The position numbers and the translations under genes were made by a program. The notes beneath the pieces are model-generated. The model ran no database searches, had not been told where the DNA came from, and worked only from the letters and a program-made list of their open reading frames with translations. Shown piece after piece: positions 25,254 to 34,210 of a DNA stretch of 64,000 nt (the first letter of the stretch is position 1; each line of letters opens with the position of its first letter). Source of the DNA: JAGLOK01 sp963675575 (GTDB lineage Bacteria; Bacillota; Clostridia; Christensenellales; UMGS416); contig OY776378.1 of NCBI GenBank assembly GCA_963675575.1, positions 1,178,001 through 1,242,000 on the forward strand. Reading direction: 5' to 3'.

Positions 25254-25981
25254 ACATATTAGTTGTAAATGATGATGGGATAGACTCCGTTGGCATAAAA
25301 ATACTTGCGGTAGCTTTGAAAAAATACGGTGATGTGTTTGTTGTGGCACCTCACACCGAGCAAAGCGGCGCGGGACATTCCATCACTATCCATGACCCGA
25401 TGAAATTGCATATAAGAGATGATTTTATGGAAGACGTAAAGGCATGGAGTCTTGAGGGCAAACCTGCCGATTGCGTGAAATTCGCTTTATACGGGCTAAA
25501 TCTTGATATAGACATTGTTGTTTCCGGAATAAACAATGGACCTAATCTGGGTACTGATATAAACTATTCGGGCACAATAGCCGGTGCATCAGAGGCTGTC
25601 ATATGCGGACTTCCCGCAATAGCTTTTTCAACGGATTTTTCCCATTTTGAGCTTGCTGAGAAAAAGTTGGAATGCGTATTGGATAAAATTATCGATGAAG
25701 ATATACTAAGCACCGAAGTTGTAATAAACGTTAATTTCCCCAGTAAAGATTTCAAAGAAACCAATGGAATTATGATTACCGAGCAAGGGCTTAGGCCCTT
25801 TTTGCATGAATTTGAATTGGAAGGGGAGAGCTACTGGGCTCGCGGCACTTGGGATAAGATTGAAAATGCAAAGGGCACCGATACATATGCATTTGAGAAT
25901 GGATACGTTTCGATTACCCCAATAAAGATAAACAGAACAGATTATGAATATATGGTTAAACTGAAGAAGATTTTTGACTGA
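25250..25981 (+). CDS. surE: 5'/3'-nucleotidase SurE
   Basis: A 243-residue metal-dependent phosphatase that removes phosphate from nucleoside monophosphates. The SurE signature is intact: NILVVNDDGIDSVGI, with the metal-binding DD pair, then APHTEQSGAGHSIT and SGINNGPNLGTDINYSGTIAGA. The start overlaps the last permease codon (ATGA), so surE is translationally coupled to the importer, which is unusual and suggests its substrate or phosphate product is linked to the imported compound. Confidence 0.93.
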   Translation: MNILVVNDDGIDSVGIKILAVALKKYGDVFVVAPHTEQSGAGHSITIHDPMKLHIRDDFMEDVKAWSLEGKPADCVKFALYGLNLDIDIVVSGINNGPNLGTDINYSGTIAGASEAVICGLPAIAFSTDFSHFELAEKKLECVLDKIIDEDILSTEVVINVNFPSKDFKETNGIMITEQGLRPFLHEFELEGESYWARGTWDKIENAKGTDTYAFENGYVSITPIKINRTDYEYMVKLKKIFD

Positions 25982-25988
25982 AAGCCTT

Positions 25989-26582
25989 TTATTTTTGAGG
26001 GGTATCTCTGATTTCAGCATATGAGGCGAAGAAGCTATAGAGCTTTCTTCCGCCTTTTTTATTTGCAGCCACTCTGTCTACAAAGTTATAAAGCTCACTT
26101 AGCTCTTCCTTGCTCATATATACTTTTTTTGAGTAAAGGAGGTCTTCTTCATATTTAGTTTTTGAGCATTCAGAAGTTTTTTCATCTTCGCATTCAATTG
26201 ATTTTGCAACTTGTGTAATAAATATATCGCGCGCCATATCAAATGAGGAGGAAATAACATCTCGTAAAGCTGATATTTCTTTTGATTTCGAGTTTTTACT
26301 ATCAATACGTATTTTGAAAATAGCTGAAGATTTTAGGTAAAACTTAGCAATTATGCCGTTTATATTTTCAGTGTGGTGCAAATCTATAAATTCATATTTA
26401 TGAAGTATGCCAACGTGATAGTTTACTTTTGATGGGGGTTCGCCCATATAGTCTGCAATCTCTTTTGCTGTAGCGGGTTTATCAATCAAAGACATTGTAG
26501 TCATAATTTCGCGCCTGTAGGGGTCGTTCATAACGCGGATTTCTTTAAGTGTAGTGATATATTTCACTTTTTCTTCAGGCAT
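25989..26582 (-). CDS. Winged-helix (ArsR-like) transcription regulator
   Basis: A 197-residue regulator: an N-terminal winged helix (EIRVMNDPYRREIMTTMSLID, then ATAKEIADYMGEPPSKVNYHVGILHKYEFI, with the recognition helix at SKVNYHVGIL) and a helical C-terminal domain. I start at ATG 26582, eight bases after AAGGAG inside the end of the MFS gene; the two genes overlap by eight bases. It probably controls the exporter through the palindrome at 27901-27921. The last part is Lys/Arg rich (NKKGGRKLYSF). Confidence 0.85.
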   Translation of the reverse strand: MPEEKVKYITTLKEIRVMNDPYRREIMTTMSLIDKPATAKEIADYMGEPPSKVNYHVGILHKYEFIDLHHTENINGIIAKFYLKSSAIFKIRIDSKNSKSKEISALRDVISSSFDMARDIFITQVAKSIECEDEKTSECSKTKYEEDLLYSKKVYMSKEELSELYNFVDRVAANKKGGRKLYSFFASYAEIRDTPQK

Positions 26583-27876
26583 TTTCAAGCACTCCTTCTT
26601 CTTTAACATCAAGTCCCAACGTCACATCCATTTTGCCTTTCTGTTCAAGCGACGTAAATCCCATTTTGGACAATAGACCTACCACTATAAGCAAAACGGC
26701 GTATGCTCCCATTATCAAATAGCTTTTGCTTATTTCCAAAAGATAGCCCATGAGGGCGATTCCCAGAGGGCTTGCTATCGTGGCGAATGTGCCTATGACT
26801 GATGAAACCCTTCCCATCATATCGCGCCTCACCAAAAGCTGTGTTGCGGTACTTATGGCGAGATTAACCCAGATGACGGTTATCAATAATATGTTGATGA
26901 CAAAAAGCATGGAAACGTAATTTATCATTATTTGCGAGAATATTCCGTTTATTGAAAGCACCGCGATTATCAAAGCGAGTATGCCATCGAAAGTTATAAT
27001 TGACCAAACAAGCTTTGAATAATGATGTTTTCTGATAATCTTCGCGGCAAATATAGGAGCTATCAGCATTCCCACGGTGGTAAGGGAATTGAACAAACCA
27101 TAAAGCTGTTCTGAAATTCCGAAGTCCTGAAGCAAAACAATAGGAAGAGCGACTGAAAACACTGGTCCGAGAGCGAAATTGGCAACGACTGCAACGCAAA
27201 TCATCAGAATTATTTCAGGCAATGTCTTTATGAATTTGAGACCTTGTTTCAGTGATTCAAAATAGGAATCTCTTCCTTCTTTTTTTAGGATACTTTCTTT
27301 ATTTATCTTAATAAACAATTCGCTTATTGCTGAACCAAAGAAACTTATCGCATTTATTATCATAATGGGCAATAGACCAAATAACCCGAAAAGTACACCC
27401 GCAGTCAGTGGGGAAAGTAGGTTCAAAATCGATTCCGGCATCATGCGTATGCTGTTCGCGTCCGCCAAATCTTTTTTAGGAACTATATCGGGAATGATTG
27501 CACTCATCGATGGCGTGAAAAATGAACTTATTACAGTAAGTAATATCGCCAATATATAAATGGATGACAGGCTAAGTTCGCCGTATATAATAAATACTAC
27601 AGCAAAAGCAGATACTACCAAAGAACTAAGAAAGTCCATTATGACTATCATCTTTTTACGGCTGAATCTGTCAGCTATTACGCCGGCAAAAGGTGTAAGC
27701 AAAATGCGCGGAATTATAGAGACGACAAGAACTGATGCAAAAAGTGAGGCTGACCCTGTCTTTTTTAATACATACAAAGAAAGCGCAAAGCTTTGCATGA
27801 ATGTTCCAAAACCGGATACAAATTGACCGAGTATCACAAGCACTAAGTTTTTATTATTTAATACTTTAATGTTCAT
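26575..27876 (-). CDS. MFS efflux transporter
   Basis: A 433-residue major facilitator with twelve membrane segments, of the MefA/Cmr-like group of exporters. Motif A-like GVIADRFSRKK lies between helices 2 and 3, and PDIVPKKDLADANSI between 4 and 5 is typical. The start is the ATG at 27876 after AAGGAG; the TTG five codons up has no ribosome site. Substrate is not predictable, though drugs or small peptides are usual. It is co-transcribed with the regulator that follows. Confidence 0.9.
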   Translation of the reverse strand: MNIKVLNNKNLVLVILGQFVSGFGTFMQSFALSLYVLKKTGSASLFASVLVVSIIPRILLTPFAGVIADRFSRKKMIVIMDFLSSLVVSAFAVVFIIYGELSLSSIYILAILLTVISSFFTPSMSAIIPDIVPKKDLADANSIRMMPESILNLLSPLTAGVLFGLFGLLPIMIINAISFFGSAISELFIKINKESILKKEGRDSYFESLKQGLKFIKTLPEIILMICVAVVANFALGPVFSVALPIVLLQDFGISEQLYGLFNSLTTVGMLIAPIFAAKIIRKHHYSKLVWSIITFDGILALIIAVLSINGIFSQIMINYVSMLFVINILLITVIWVNLAISTATQLLVRRDMMGRVSSVIGTFATIASPLGIALMGYLLEISKSYLIMGAYAVLLIVVGLLSKMGFTSLEQKGKMDVTLGLDVKEEGVLENA

Positions 27877-27900
27877 AAAAGCTCCTTGCAAGTTAATGGC

Positions 27901-27952
27901 ACGTACAATATATTTGTACGTTAATTTTAAATCATATAGAAATATATGTCAA
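27901..27952 (-). promoter_or_regulatory. MFS promoter and 21-bp palindromic operator
   Basis: On the minus strand TTGACA (27947-27952), 17 bases, TAAAAT (27924-27929). Directly downstream is ACGTACAATATATTTGTACGT (27901-27921 with the last base), arms of eight perfectly paired bases around TATAT, placed over the transcription start. This is a good repressor site for the winged-helix protein. Confidence 0.85.
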
Positions 27953-28143
27953 GAAGATTTTTTATTAATATGTTTCCGTTGTCTATAAATGGCTTTCAGG
28001 CGAATAATAGTGTTGCAAACAAGCGCATATCAATTTAAAATTATAGACAGATTTATACTATAAGTATGTCGCAATGGTAAAGACGCTTATTTTATAATGT
28101 GATTATGTATTATGCTAAACGACGAATTAGGCAAGGAGATAAT

Positions 28144-29127
28144 ATGAAATACAGAACACTTGGAAAAACAGGATATAAAATATCAGAAGTATCGCTGGGC
28201 ACTTGGCAGCTTGGCGGCAAATGGGGTGACACCTATAGTGAAAAAACAGCTGATGAAATATTAAACGAGGCTTATGACAACGGCATAAATTTCTTTGATA
28301 CGGCGGACGTATATAATGACGGGCTTTCAGAAAAATCGATAGGGAAATTCCTTAAAACAAAAAAAGATAAAGTATATATAGCCACAAAATGCGGGCGCAA
28401 GCTAAATCCGCATGTCGCCGACGGATACAACAAAGAAAACATAGCGGGCTTTGTTGAAGAAAGTCTGAAAAGACTGGATGTGGAAGCTTTGGACTTAATA
28501 CAGCTCCACTGTCCGCCTACCGACGTATATTACAATCTTGAAGCATTCGATACTCTGGAATCGCTTAAAAAGCAGGGGAAGATAAAACATTACGGTGTAA
28601 GTGTGGAAAAAATAGAAGAAGCGTTAAAAGCGATCGAGTTTGACGGGGTAGCTTCGGTTCAGATAATTTTTAATATGTTCAGGCAGCGCCCTGCGGAGCT
28701 TTTCTTTTCACAGGCTAAAAAGAAAAATGTGGGAATCTTGGCGCGAGTTCCGCTTGCGAGCGGTCTTTTGAGCGGTAAATTTGGATTGGATACAAAGTTT
28801 TCAGAAGACGACCACAGAAACTTTAACCGTGACGGGGCGGCTTTCGACAAGGGCGAAACCTTTTCGGGAGTGGACTATATGACGGGGCTTAATGCTGTGG
28901 AAAAGCTTAAAGAAGTGTTTGGAAAAGATAATCTTCCGCTGTATGCTCTTAAGTGGATATTGATGTTTGATGAAGTAAGCTGTGTGATACCCGGAGCCAG
29001 CAGGGCTGAACATATCGCAATGAACACAAATGCATCTGAATTCAAAGATTTGTCCCAAAAAGAAATGCATGAGGTTGAAAAAATATATGAAATATATATC
29101 AAAAAACCGGTTCATTATCTGTGGTAG
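28144..29127 (+). CDS. Aldo/keto reductase
   Basis: A 327-residue NAD(P)H-dependent oxidoreductase with the TIM-barrel AKR fold. FFDTADVYNDG carries the catalytic Asp and Tyr, KCGRK the Lys, and LIQLHCPP the His; the C-terminal cofactor loop is IPGASRAEHIAMN. I start at ATG 28144 after AAGGAG, since the upstream 15 residues are basic and lack a ribosome site. It is followed after 11 bases by an HD protein. Physiological substrate unknown. Confidence 0.92.
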   Translation: MKYRTLGKTGYKISEVSLGTWQLGGKWGDTYSEKTADEILNEAYDNGINFFDTADVYNDGLSEKSIGKFLKTKKDKVYIATKCGRKLNPHVADGYNKENIAGFVEESLKRLDVEALDLIQLHCPPTDVYYNLEAFDTLESLKKQGKIKHYGVSVEKIEEALKAIEFDGVASVQIIFNMFRQRPAELFFSQAKKKNVGILARVPLASGLLSGKFGLDTKFSEDDHRNFNRDGAAFDKGETFSGVDYMTGLNAVEKLKEVFGKDNLPLYALKWILMFDEVSCVIPGASRAEHIAMNTNASEFKDLSQKEMHEVEKIYEIYIKKPVHYLW

Positions 29128-29138
29128 GAGGAGAATAT

Positions 29139-29690
29139 ATGGACAGAAATAAAGCGTTGGAAATAGTAAAGCAAAACCTCGAGTCGGAAAACCTCATAAA
29201 CCATTCACTTGCGGTGGAAGCTGTAATGCGCGGGCTTGCAAAAAAGCTTGGACGCTATGAAGAACTTTGGGCACTGGCTGGGCTATTGCACGATGTTGAT
29301 TATGAAATTACAGCTGATGAGCCGAAAAAGCACGCGCTTGTAGCCAAGGAATTGCTGGCTGAGTATGATTTGCCCAATGATTTGATTCACTCAATAATGG
29401 CGCATAATGAAGAAAACGGTACAACACTTGAAAGCGATTTTGACAGGGCGTTATATTGCGCGGATCCTATAACTGGTCTGATAACTGCCTGTGCTCTGGT
29501 CAAGCCCAGCAAAAAGCTTGCGGACGTCGAGGTGAAATCAGTTAAGAAAAAGTTTAAGGATAAAGCGTTCGCGCGCGGGGCAAACCGCGAACAAATCGAC
29601 ACTTGCGTAAATCTGGGCATAGAGCGTGCGGAGTTTATAGAAATCGCCTTAAACGAGATGAAAAAAATAGCCGCGGATATTGGGCTTTAA
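29139..29690 (+). CDS. HD-domain hydrolase
   Basis: A 183-residue HD-superfamily metal-dependent phosphohydrolase. The metal ligands are H in NHSLAVEA, HD in LLHDVDYE, and a later D in YCADPITG. It is the short form often annotated as an HDIG-type hydrolase. GGAGG lies before the ATG at 29139, in preference to the in-frame start at 29121. Substrate unknown. Confidence 0.85.
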   Translation: MDRNKALEIVKQNLESENLINHSLAVEAVMRGLAKKLGRYEELWALAGLLHDVDYEITADEPKKHALVAKELLAEYDLPNDLIHSIMAHNEENGTTLESDFDRALYCADPITGLITACALVKPSKKLADVEVKSVKKKFKDKAFARGANREQIDTCVNLGIERAEFIEIALNEMKKIAADIGL

Positions 29691-29710
29691 ACTAATAGAA
29701 TTTAATGCGC

Positions 29711-29742
29711 AAGCCCGCCTTATTATGGCGGGTTTATTTTTA
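29711..29742 (+). terminator. Terminator after the HD protein
   Basis: AAGCCCGCC pairs with GGCGGGTTT around TTATTAT, then TATTTTTAT. Confidence 0.88.
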
Positions 29743-29888
29743 TATAGATTTTAAAAAGATTTTTATAAAATCATATTTCCCCCACATTTATAAAATATAC
29801 TTCACATGTAAAAAACATTTGTAAGTTTAATCATTCAAATGTTGTAATTTCAAAAAAATAATAATTTATCAATAAGGAGGTAATTGAA

Positions 29889-30134
29889 ATGATGCATGGC
29901 GGAAGAATGTCTTCATTTGGCGGATACTTCGGACACAGCTTTTTGGGCAGTGGATGGAACTGGCTTATAGGAATTGGCGTGGTACTTATCATTGCGGCGG
30001 TCGCATATCTGGTTGTAAAAGGCGGCAAAAAGAAAGCGGTGTCAAACGAAGCGCTTGAAGTCTTAAGCTTAAAGTTCGTTAAAGGTGAAATAACCGAAGA
30101 AGAATACTTAAAGAGCAAGAATGTACTTAATTAG
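29889..30134 (+). CDS. SHOCT-domain small membrane protein
   Basis: An 81-residue protein: a Gly/His-rich start (MMHGGRMSSFGGYFGHSF), one transmembrane segment (WLIGIGVVLIIAAVAYLVV) and a C-terminal SHOCT domain (ALEVLSLKFVKGEITEEEYLKSKNVL). SHOCT domains are short helical hairpins common in membrane stress proteins. AAGGAGG precedes the ATG. It probably pairs with the next gene, 15 bases on. Confidence 0.88.
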   Translation: MMHGGRMSSFGGYFGHSFLGSGWNWLIGIGVVLIIAAVAYLVVKGGKKKAVSNEALEVLSLKFVKGEITEEEYLKSKNVLN

Positions 30135-30149
30135 AAATAGGTGAAAATC

Positions 30150-30650
30150 ATGAAAAAATTAATGATAGTGATCCTTGTTGTCGCAGTTTTGCTACTGGCA
30201 GGGGGAATAGTTGGAAAAGCAATCACATATAGCAATTACGAGTCAAATTTGTCGGATGATGAATCGCTTTATTGCGGCGGTATGATGTATGACGATGATG
30301 ATGCTTACTATCGCGGCGGCGGTATGATGCGCGAATATTTCGACGACAGCGATGATGAAGTGTATGATGGTGAAAAAATGCAATTAGACGAGCTTACGCC
30401 GCTTGTGGAAGAATATATAAGTGAATACGCCGATGGCTTAGCTATAAACGAAGTGATTACTCCTGATAACGGAAATTATTACTTTGTGATAATTGACAAA
30501 GAATCGGGCGATGAAGTTATGGGCTTGACGGTAAATCCATACACAGGGGAAATTTGCCCCACATATGGGATGATGGGCAGAGGATATTGCTCGGAGTATG
30601 ATGTCCGCGCATATTCAGACCACGGAATGTTCAGCCGCAGAGGAAGATAA
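30150..30650 (+). CDS. Anchored acidic Met/Gly/Tyr-rich protein with PepSY-like tail
   Basis: A 166-residue protein with an N-terminal signal anchor (LMIVILVVAVLLLAGGIV). Residues 30-80 are very acidic and rich in Gly, Met, Tyr and Asp (GGMMYDDDDAYYRGGGMM), a composition seen in metal-binding surface proteins. The rest looks like one PepSY-type alpha/beta unit (NYYFVIIDKESGDEVMGLTVNPYTGEI), followed by another GMMGRGYC patch. I use ATG 30150 over the GTG at 30141. With the SHOCT protein it may form an envelope metal or stress unit; this is inference. Confidence 0.75.
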   Translation: MKKLMIVILVVAVLLLAGGIVGKAITYSNYESNLSDDESLYCGGMMYDDDDAYYRGGGMMREYFDDSDDEVYDGEKMQLDELTPLVEEYISEYADGLAINEVITPDNGNYYFVIIDKESGDEVMGLTVNPYTGEICPTYGMMGRGYCSEYDVRAYSDHGMFSRRGR

Positions 30651-30674
30651 ATTAACGACTAAACTTTTATATTA

Positions 30675-30706
30675 AAACGCACACGTAAAATCGTGTGCGT
30701 TTTTCA
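30675..30706 (+). terminator. Terminator after the PepSY-like gene
   Basis: AAACGCACACG pairs with CGTGTGCGTTT around TAAAAT, then TT. It can serve the convergent DUF6512 gene as well. Confidence 0.88.
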
Positions 30707-30723
30707 TGTTAATTAAGGGATTT

Positions 30724-31290
30724 TTAATGCTCGTCGTGATCGTGAGGCTCATCGGGGATACCGTATTCCTGCGTATTTTTATCATAAAACAATGGTACTT
30801 CCGGCGTGAAAAAAGTAAATACAGTGGTTACTGCGAAAAACACAGTGGCTATGATTATTGCAATGAAGCCCTTTTTGCTGAAATCTTTTTGTGAAACCGT
30901 TATTTTATAGCCAATAAACGAACCGAGGCAAATGGTAATAAAGGTTATGATGATGTCAAATATCAGCCTTTCCGGGATTTTCAGCCCAAGTCGATAGCCG
31001 TAAAACATTCCAAACATAATAAGCGGCATTACTAAGAGTGAGATGCCGTGAGCGAATACAAAGTTTTTAAACTTTTTGCCTATGGTCATATATTGAACTA
31101 CATAAAAAATAAGCACTGGGAAGAAAAATAGCTTTATGTGTTCCCAAGGGCTTTCGTTTACAGGGAAAATAACCGCCGAAAAATCACTTGGAATCCTGGC
31201 GTAAATAAAATGCCATAGAGCGGCCAGTGTCATTATTATGAACACACCAATTATAGACCAAGTTTTCAACTTCTTTATATTCATATTCAA
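30724..31290 (-). CDS. DUF6512-type membrane protein
   Basis: A 188-residue polytopic protein with six hydrophobic segments. WHFIYARIPS with VNESPWEHIKLFFFPVL is the family feature, in which acidic and His residues (NESPWEH) lie at the membrane edge. The C-terminal tail is His/Asp rich (EPHDHDEH), a possible metal-binding end. No function is known. GGGAGG lies upstream. Confidence 0.75.
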   Translation of the reverse strand: MNMNIKKLKTWSIIGVFIIMTLAALWHFIYARIPSDFSAVIFPVNESPWEHIKLFFFPVLIFYVVQYMTIGKKFKNFVFAHGISLLVMPLIMFGMFYGYRLGLKIPERLIFDIIITFITICLGSFIGYKITVSQKDFSKKGFIAIIIATVFFAVTTVFTFFTPEVPLFYDKNTQEYGIPDEPHDHDEH

Positions 31291-31491
31291 CCTCCCATTA
31301 TTTTTTTCCTATTTAGATTATATTTTAGAGCGAACTGGAAAACAAGTGAGAAGAAAAACGATTTTTTTTGTATTATAGATTACTAAAAAAAACAAACTCA
31401 TCATGCAAACATTACTCTGTACGAAATATTATAAATTCTGTTATAATATTATTTATTACAATTTGAAAAAAACATATAAATAGGAGAAAAA

Positions 31492-32727
31492 ATGAAATAT
31501 AGGAAAATGCCGAAATCAAATGATGAGCTTTCAGTGCTGGGCTTCGGGTGCATGCGCTTCAAACAAAAGAGCGGTGGCGGCGGTGGATTTTTCAGTAACT
31601 TTGACGTAGAAACAGCTAAAGAGCAAGTGCTTTACGCGATTGAAAACGGAGTGAACTATCTTGATACGGCGTGGCCATATCACAGAGGCGCTTCCGAAAG
31701 CTTTTTGGGTGAGCACATACTTTCGGATAAATCGGTGCGCGAGAAAGTATTTATCGCCACAAAGCTTCCGTGTATGATGATATATAAAAAAGAAAAGATG
31801 GAAGAGATATTTAATAAACAGTTTGAAAAGCTTCAAGTTGAATACATTGATTATTATCTGATGCATTCGCTGGACGGCCCCACATGGGAGCGGATGAAGA
31901 AACTTGATGTATTCTCATTTATAGAAAAGATTAAGAGTGAAAAGAAGGTTCGCTATGTTGGCTTTTCTTTTCATGGAAGCCGTGAAGAGTTTCTAAAAAT
32001 AATAGAGGACTATGATTGGGATTTTGTCCAGGTGCAATATAATATTTTGGATGAAAATTTCCAAGCGGGGATTACGGGGATAAACCGTGCTGCAGAAAAA
32101 GGCATGGGAGTAATTGTAATGGAACCCCTACGCGGCGGCTCTCTGGTGGGTAAGATGCCAAAAGAGGTAAAAGAGATGTATGACACCGCTCCTGTTAAAA
32201 AAAGCGCTGCTGATTGGGCATTGAGCTGGGTATATAACAATCCTAATGTGACTCTTTTACTTTCGGGCATGAACGAAATGGAGCATATAAAAGAAAACAT
32301 CGCAATTGCCGACAGAGCTGAATCAAATGGAATGAGCAGTCAGGAACTTGCTATAGTCGACAAAGTCCGCGACAAATATTTAGAGCTTATGCAAGTGGGC
32401 TGTACAGGTTGTGGATACTGCATGCCATGTCCTGCAGGCATAAATATACCTGATGCTTTTAAATATTTAAACAGCTATCATATGTTCAAAAACAACAAAT
32501 CTAAAATGGATTACGCTCTTTATGCTGGCGCAAAAACACCTGATGGCAAGCCTCATTGGACAACCTCGTGCATTGATTGCGGAAAATGCGAAAAAGCATG
32601 CCCGCAAAGCATAAAAGTGAGAGAAGAATTTAAAAAAGTACAAAGTGATTTGGAAACCCCGGTAATGAAGATTTTTGCAACGATTATTCGGCCTTTGGTG
32701 GGTGGGAAAAAGCAAAAAGACAGCTAA
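31492..32727 (+). CDS. Aldo/keto reductase with C-terminal ferredoxin domain
   Basis: A 411-residue reductase in which an AKR barrel (residues 1-290) is fused to a ferredoxin-like domain. Catalytic D and Y are in YLDTAWPYHRG. The tail carries CTGCGYCMPC and CIDCGKCEKACP, enough for one or two [4Fe-4S] centres. Such proteins are common in anaerobic Clostridia and may couple ferredoxin and substrate reduction. AGGAG precedes the ATG; it has its own transcription unit. Confidence 0.93.
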   Translation: MKYRKMPKSNDELSVLGFGCMRFKQKSGGGGGFFSNFDVETAKEQVLYAIENGVNYLDTAWPYHRGASESFLGEHILSDKSVREKVFIATKLPCMMIYKKEKMEEIFNKQFEKLQVEYIDYYLMHSLDGPTWERMKKLDVFSFIEKIKSEKKVRYVGFSFHGSREEFLKIIEDYDWDFVQVQYNILDENFQAGITGINRAAEKGMGVIVMEPLRGGSLVGKMPKEVKEMYDTAPVKKSAADWALSWVYNNPNVTLLLSGMNEMEHIKENIAIADRAESNGMSSQELAIVDKVRDKYLELMQVGCTGCGYCMPCPAGINIPDAFKYLNSYHMFKNNKSKMDYALYAGAKTPDGKPHWTTSCIDCGKCEKACPQSIKVREEFKKVQSDLETPVMKIFATIIRPLVGGKKQKDS

Positions 32728-32778
32728 GTTATGTTTTAACCATTTGGCTTCATTAAAGATGTCTGATAAGTAGGATAT

Positions 32779-33614
32779 ATGGCACAAAAAATATCGCTAT
32801 TATTTTTTCGGGAATCAACGATGAACAAGAGGAATTTGTAAAAAAGATTCTACATGATGCTCAAAAACACAGCGCAAAGCTTTTGGCGGTTGCAGATATC
32901 TCGAAAAACTCAAAAAGAAAATATTTAGACATCGCCTTTAAAGGTGTGAAGTTTTTTTCGGATATAAGGGAAATGTATGATGCGCTTGACATAGACCTTA
33001 CAATTGTCGCAAGCCATGCTGGACTTCACAGCTCACACGCGTGCGCCGCCATGGAAAACGATTCGCATGTATTTATAATGAAGCCTTTGGCAGGAAGCCT
33101 AGAAGACGCAAAAGAAATTGAACATTTTAAAAAAATTACCGGCAAAAAAGTTTTAGTCGGCTATGAAACGATTTATAATGATGCAATAATCAAACTAAAG
33201 GAAATTATTTTAAGCGGATATTTGGGCGGGCTTATTGATATGAAGATGATTTGCCATTCACCCAAACCAAAATCATATTTTTCATCCAACCCTTACTTGG
33301 GGAAAGTGTGTGACGAAGACGGAAGACTTATAAATAGCAGTGTTGCAAATAATGATGCGGCAAATTACTTTTTGAATCTATTGTATTTCGCGGGGGCTAA
33401 ACCATACAGCACTGGAAAAATAGAAAGGATAGAAGCAAAGCTTTTTAGAACAAATGATATAGAGACCTTCGACACATGCTCCATAAAGGCTGAGCTGGAA
33501 GGCGAAATCGGCATGCTCGCCATTGCTTCCCAAGCAACAAGTTGGTGTTTGACAATATGCTGCGACTTATCTAAGATAATACACTTTTCAAATAAAACGA
33601 ATCTGAAGCCGTAA
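32779..33614 (+). pseudogene. Gfo/Idh/MocA-type oxidoreductase, frameshifted
   Basis: An NAD(P)-binding oxidoreductase of the Gfo/Idh/MocA group in two frames. The ATG at 32779 has an upstream AGGATAT and starts MAQK; at the A6 run 32785-32790 the frame must drop one base to give ...NIAIIFSGINDEQEEF and then a continuous frame to 33614. A seventh A would make one ORF of about 278 residues. AGLHSSHACAAMENDSHVFIMKPLAGS matches the family's substrate side, with the Lys of the KP pair intact. The protein is shorter than the usual 330 or more, so the C-terminus may be lost too. A sequencing error or slippage is possible. Confidence 0.75.
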
Positions 33615-33629
33615 AATCATACGGCTTCG
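33606..33629 (+). terminator. Hairpin at the end of the Gfo/Idh gene
   Basis: GAAGCCGTA pairs with TACGGCTTC around AAATCA and overlaps the stop codon. There is no real T tract, so termination would be weak. Confidence 0.5.
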
Positions 33630-33750
33630 CTGGTTTATGCATGCTTAAAATATTGTTCACAATATATTTACTTAAAAAGGTACAATAATTGCAACGCTTT
33701 TTTCTTTTCAGCTGTCTTAATATTAAACGCCCAAATGCAAAGGAGAAGCC

Positions 33751-34104
33751 ATGACGGAGATAGTTTCAATTCGAGAACAATATCAGGAACCTGATAACGG
33801 AAACTACAAATACATAAGATTTGCTGATTGTAGTTTGGATATTTCGAAAGAAGGCAACGCAAACATTGTAGCTTCAATGAAGACGTTGGGGGAGGTTGAC
33901 AAAGTTAATATTTCGGTATATTTGCAAAGATATGATGGAGATTGGACCACTATAAAAAATTGGGAAACCGAGTGCATTGGCTCATTTTGTTCTTTGTTCA
34001 AGGAAAAAGAAGTGGTAATAGGATATAGATATAGAGTTGAGACGTATTATTCTGCTTACAAAGGGGCATATTCTGAGTGGCTGGTTGCTTCCGATGGTGA
34101 TTGA
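33751..34104 (+). CDS. Small protein with DUF6147-like pattern
   Basis: A 117-residue protein without a signal peptide. The pattern of VDKVNISVYLQRYDGDWTTIKNWE and GYRYRVETYYSAYKGAYSEW resembles small beta-sandwich proteins (DUF6147-like) usually secreted in Clostridia. AAAGGAG precedes the ATG. Function unknown; the missing export signal is odd for that family. Confidence 0.65.
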   Translation: MTEIVSIREQYQEPDNGNYKYIRFADCSLDISKEGNANIVASMKTLGEVDKVNISVYLQRYDGDWTTIKNWETECIGSFCSLFKEKEVVIGYRYRVETYYSAYKGAYSEWLVASDGD

Positions 34105-34156
34105 AGTTATTGAGGCTTAAGCAAATAATCTCTTGCTTAGTTTGTTATTATTACGT

Positions 34157-34190
34157 AAAAAGGCATTTGAATTTTCAAATGCCTTTTTAT
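34157..34190. terminator. Bidirectional terminator
   Basis: AAAAAGGCATTTGA pairs with TCAAATGCCTTTTT; A- and T-runs on both sides let it serve the gene at 33751 and the convergent one at 34211. Confidence 0.88.
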
Positions 34191-34210
34191 AATGGCTATT
34201 AAAATTTTGA

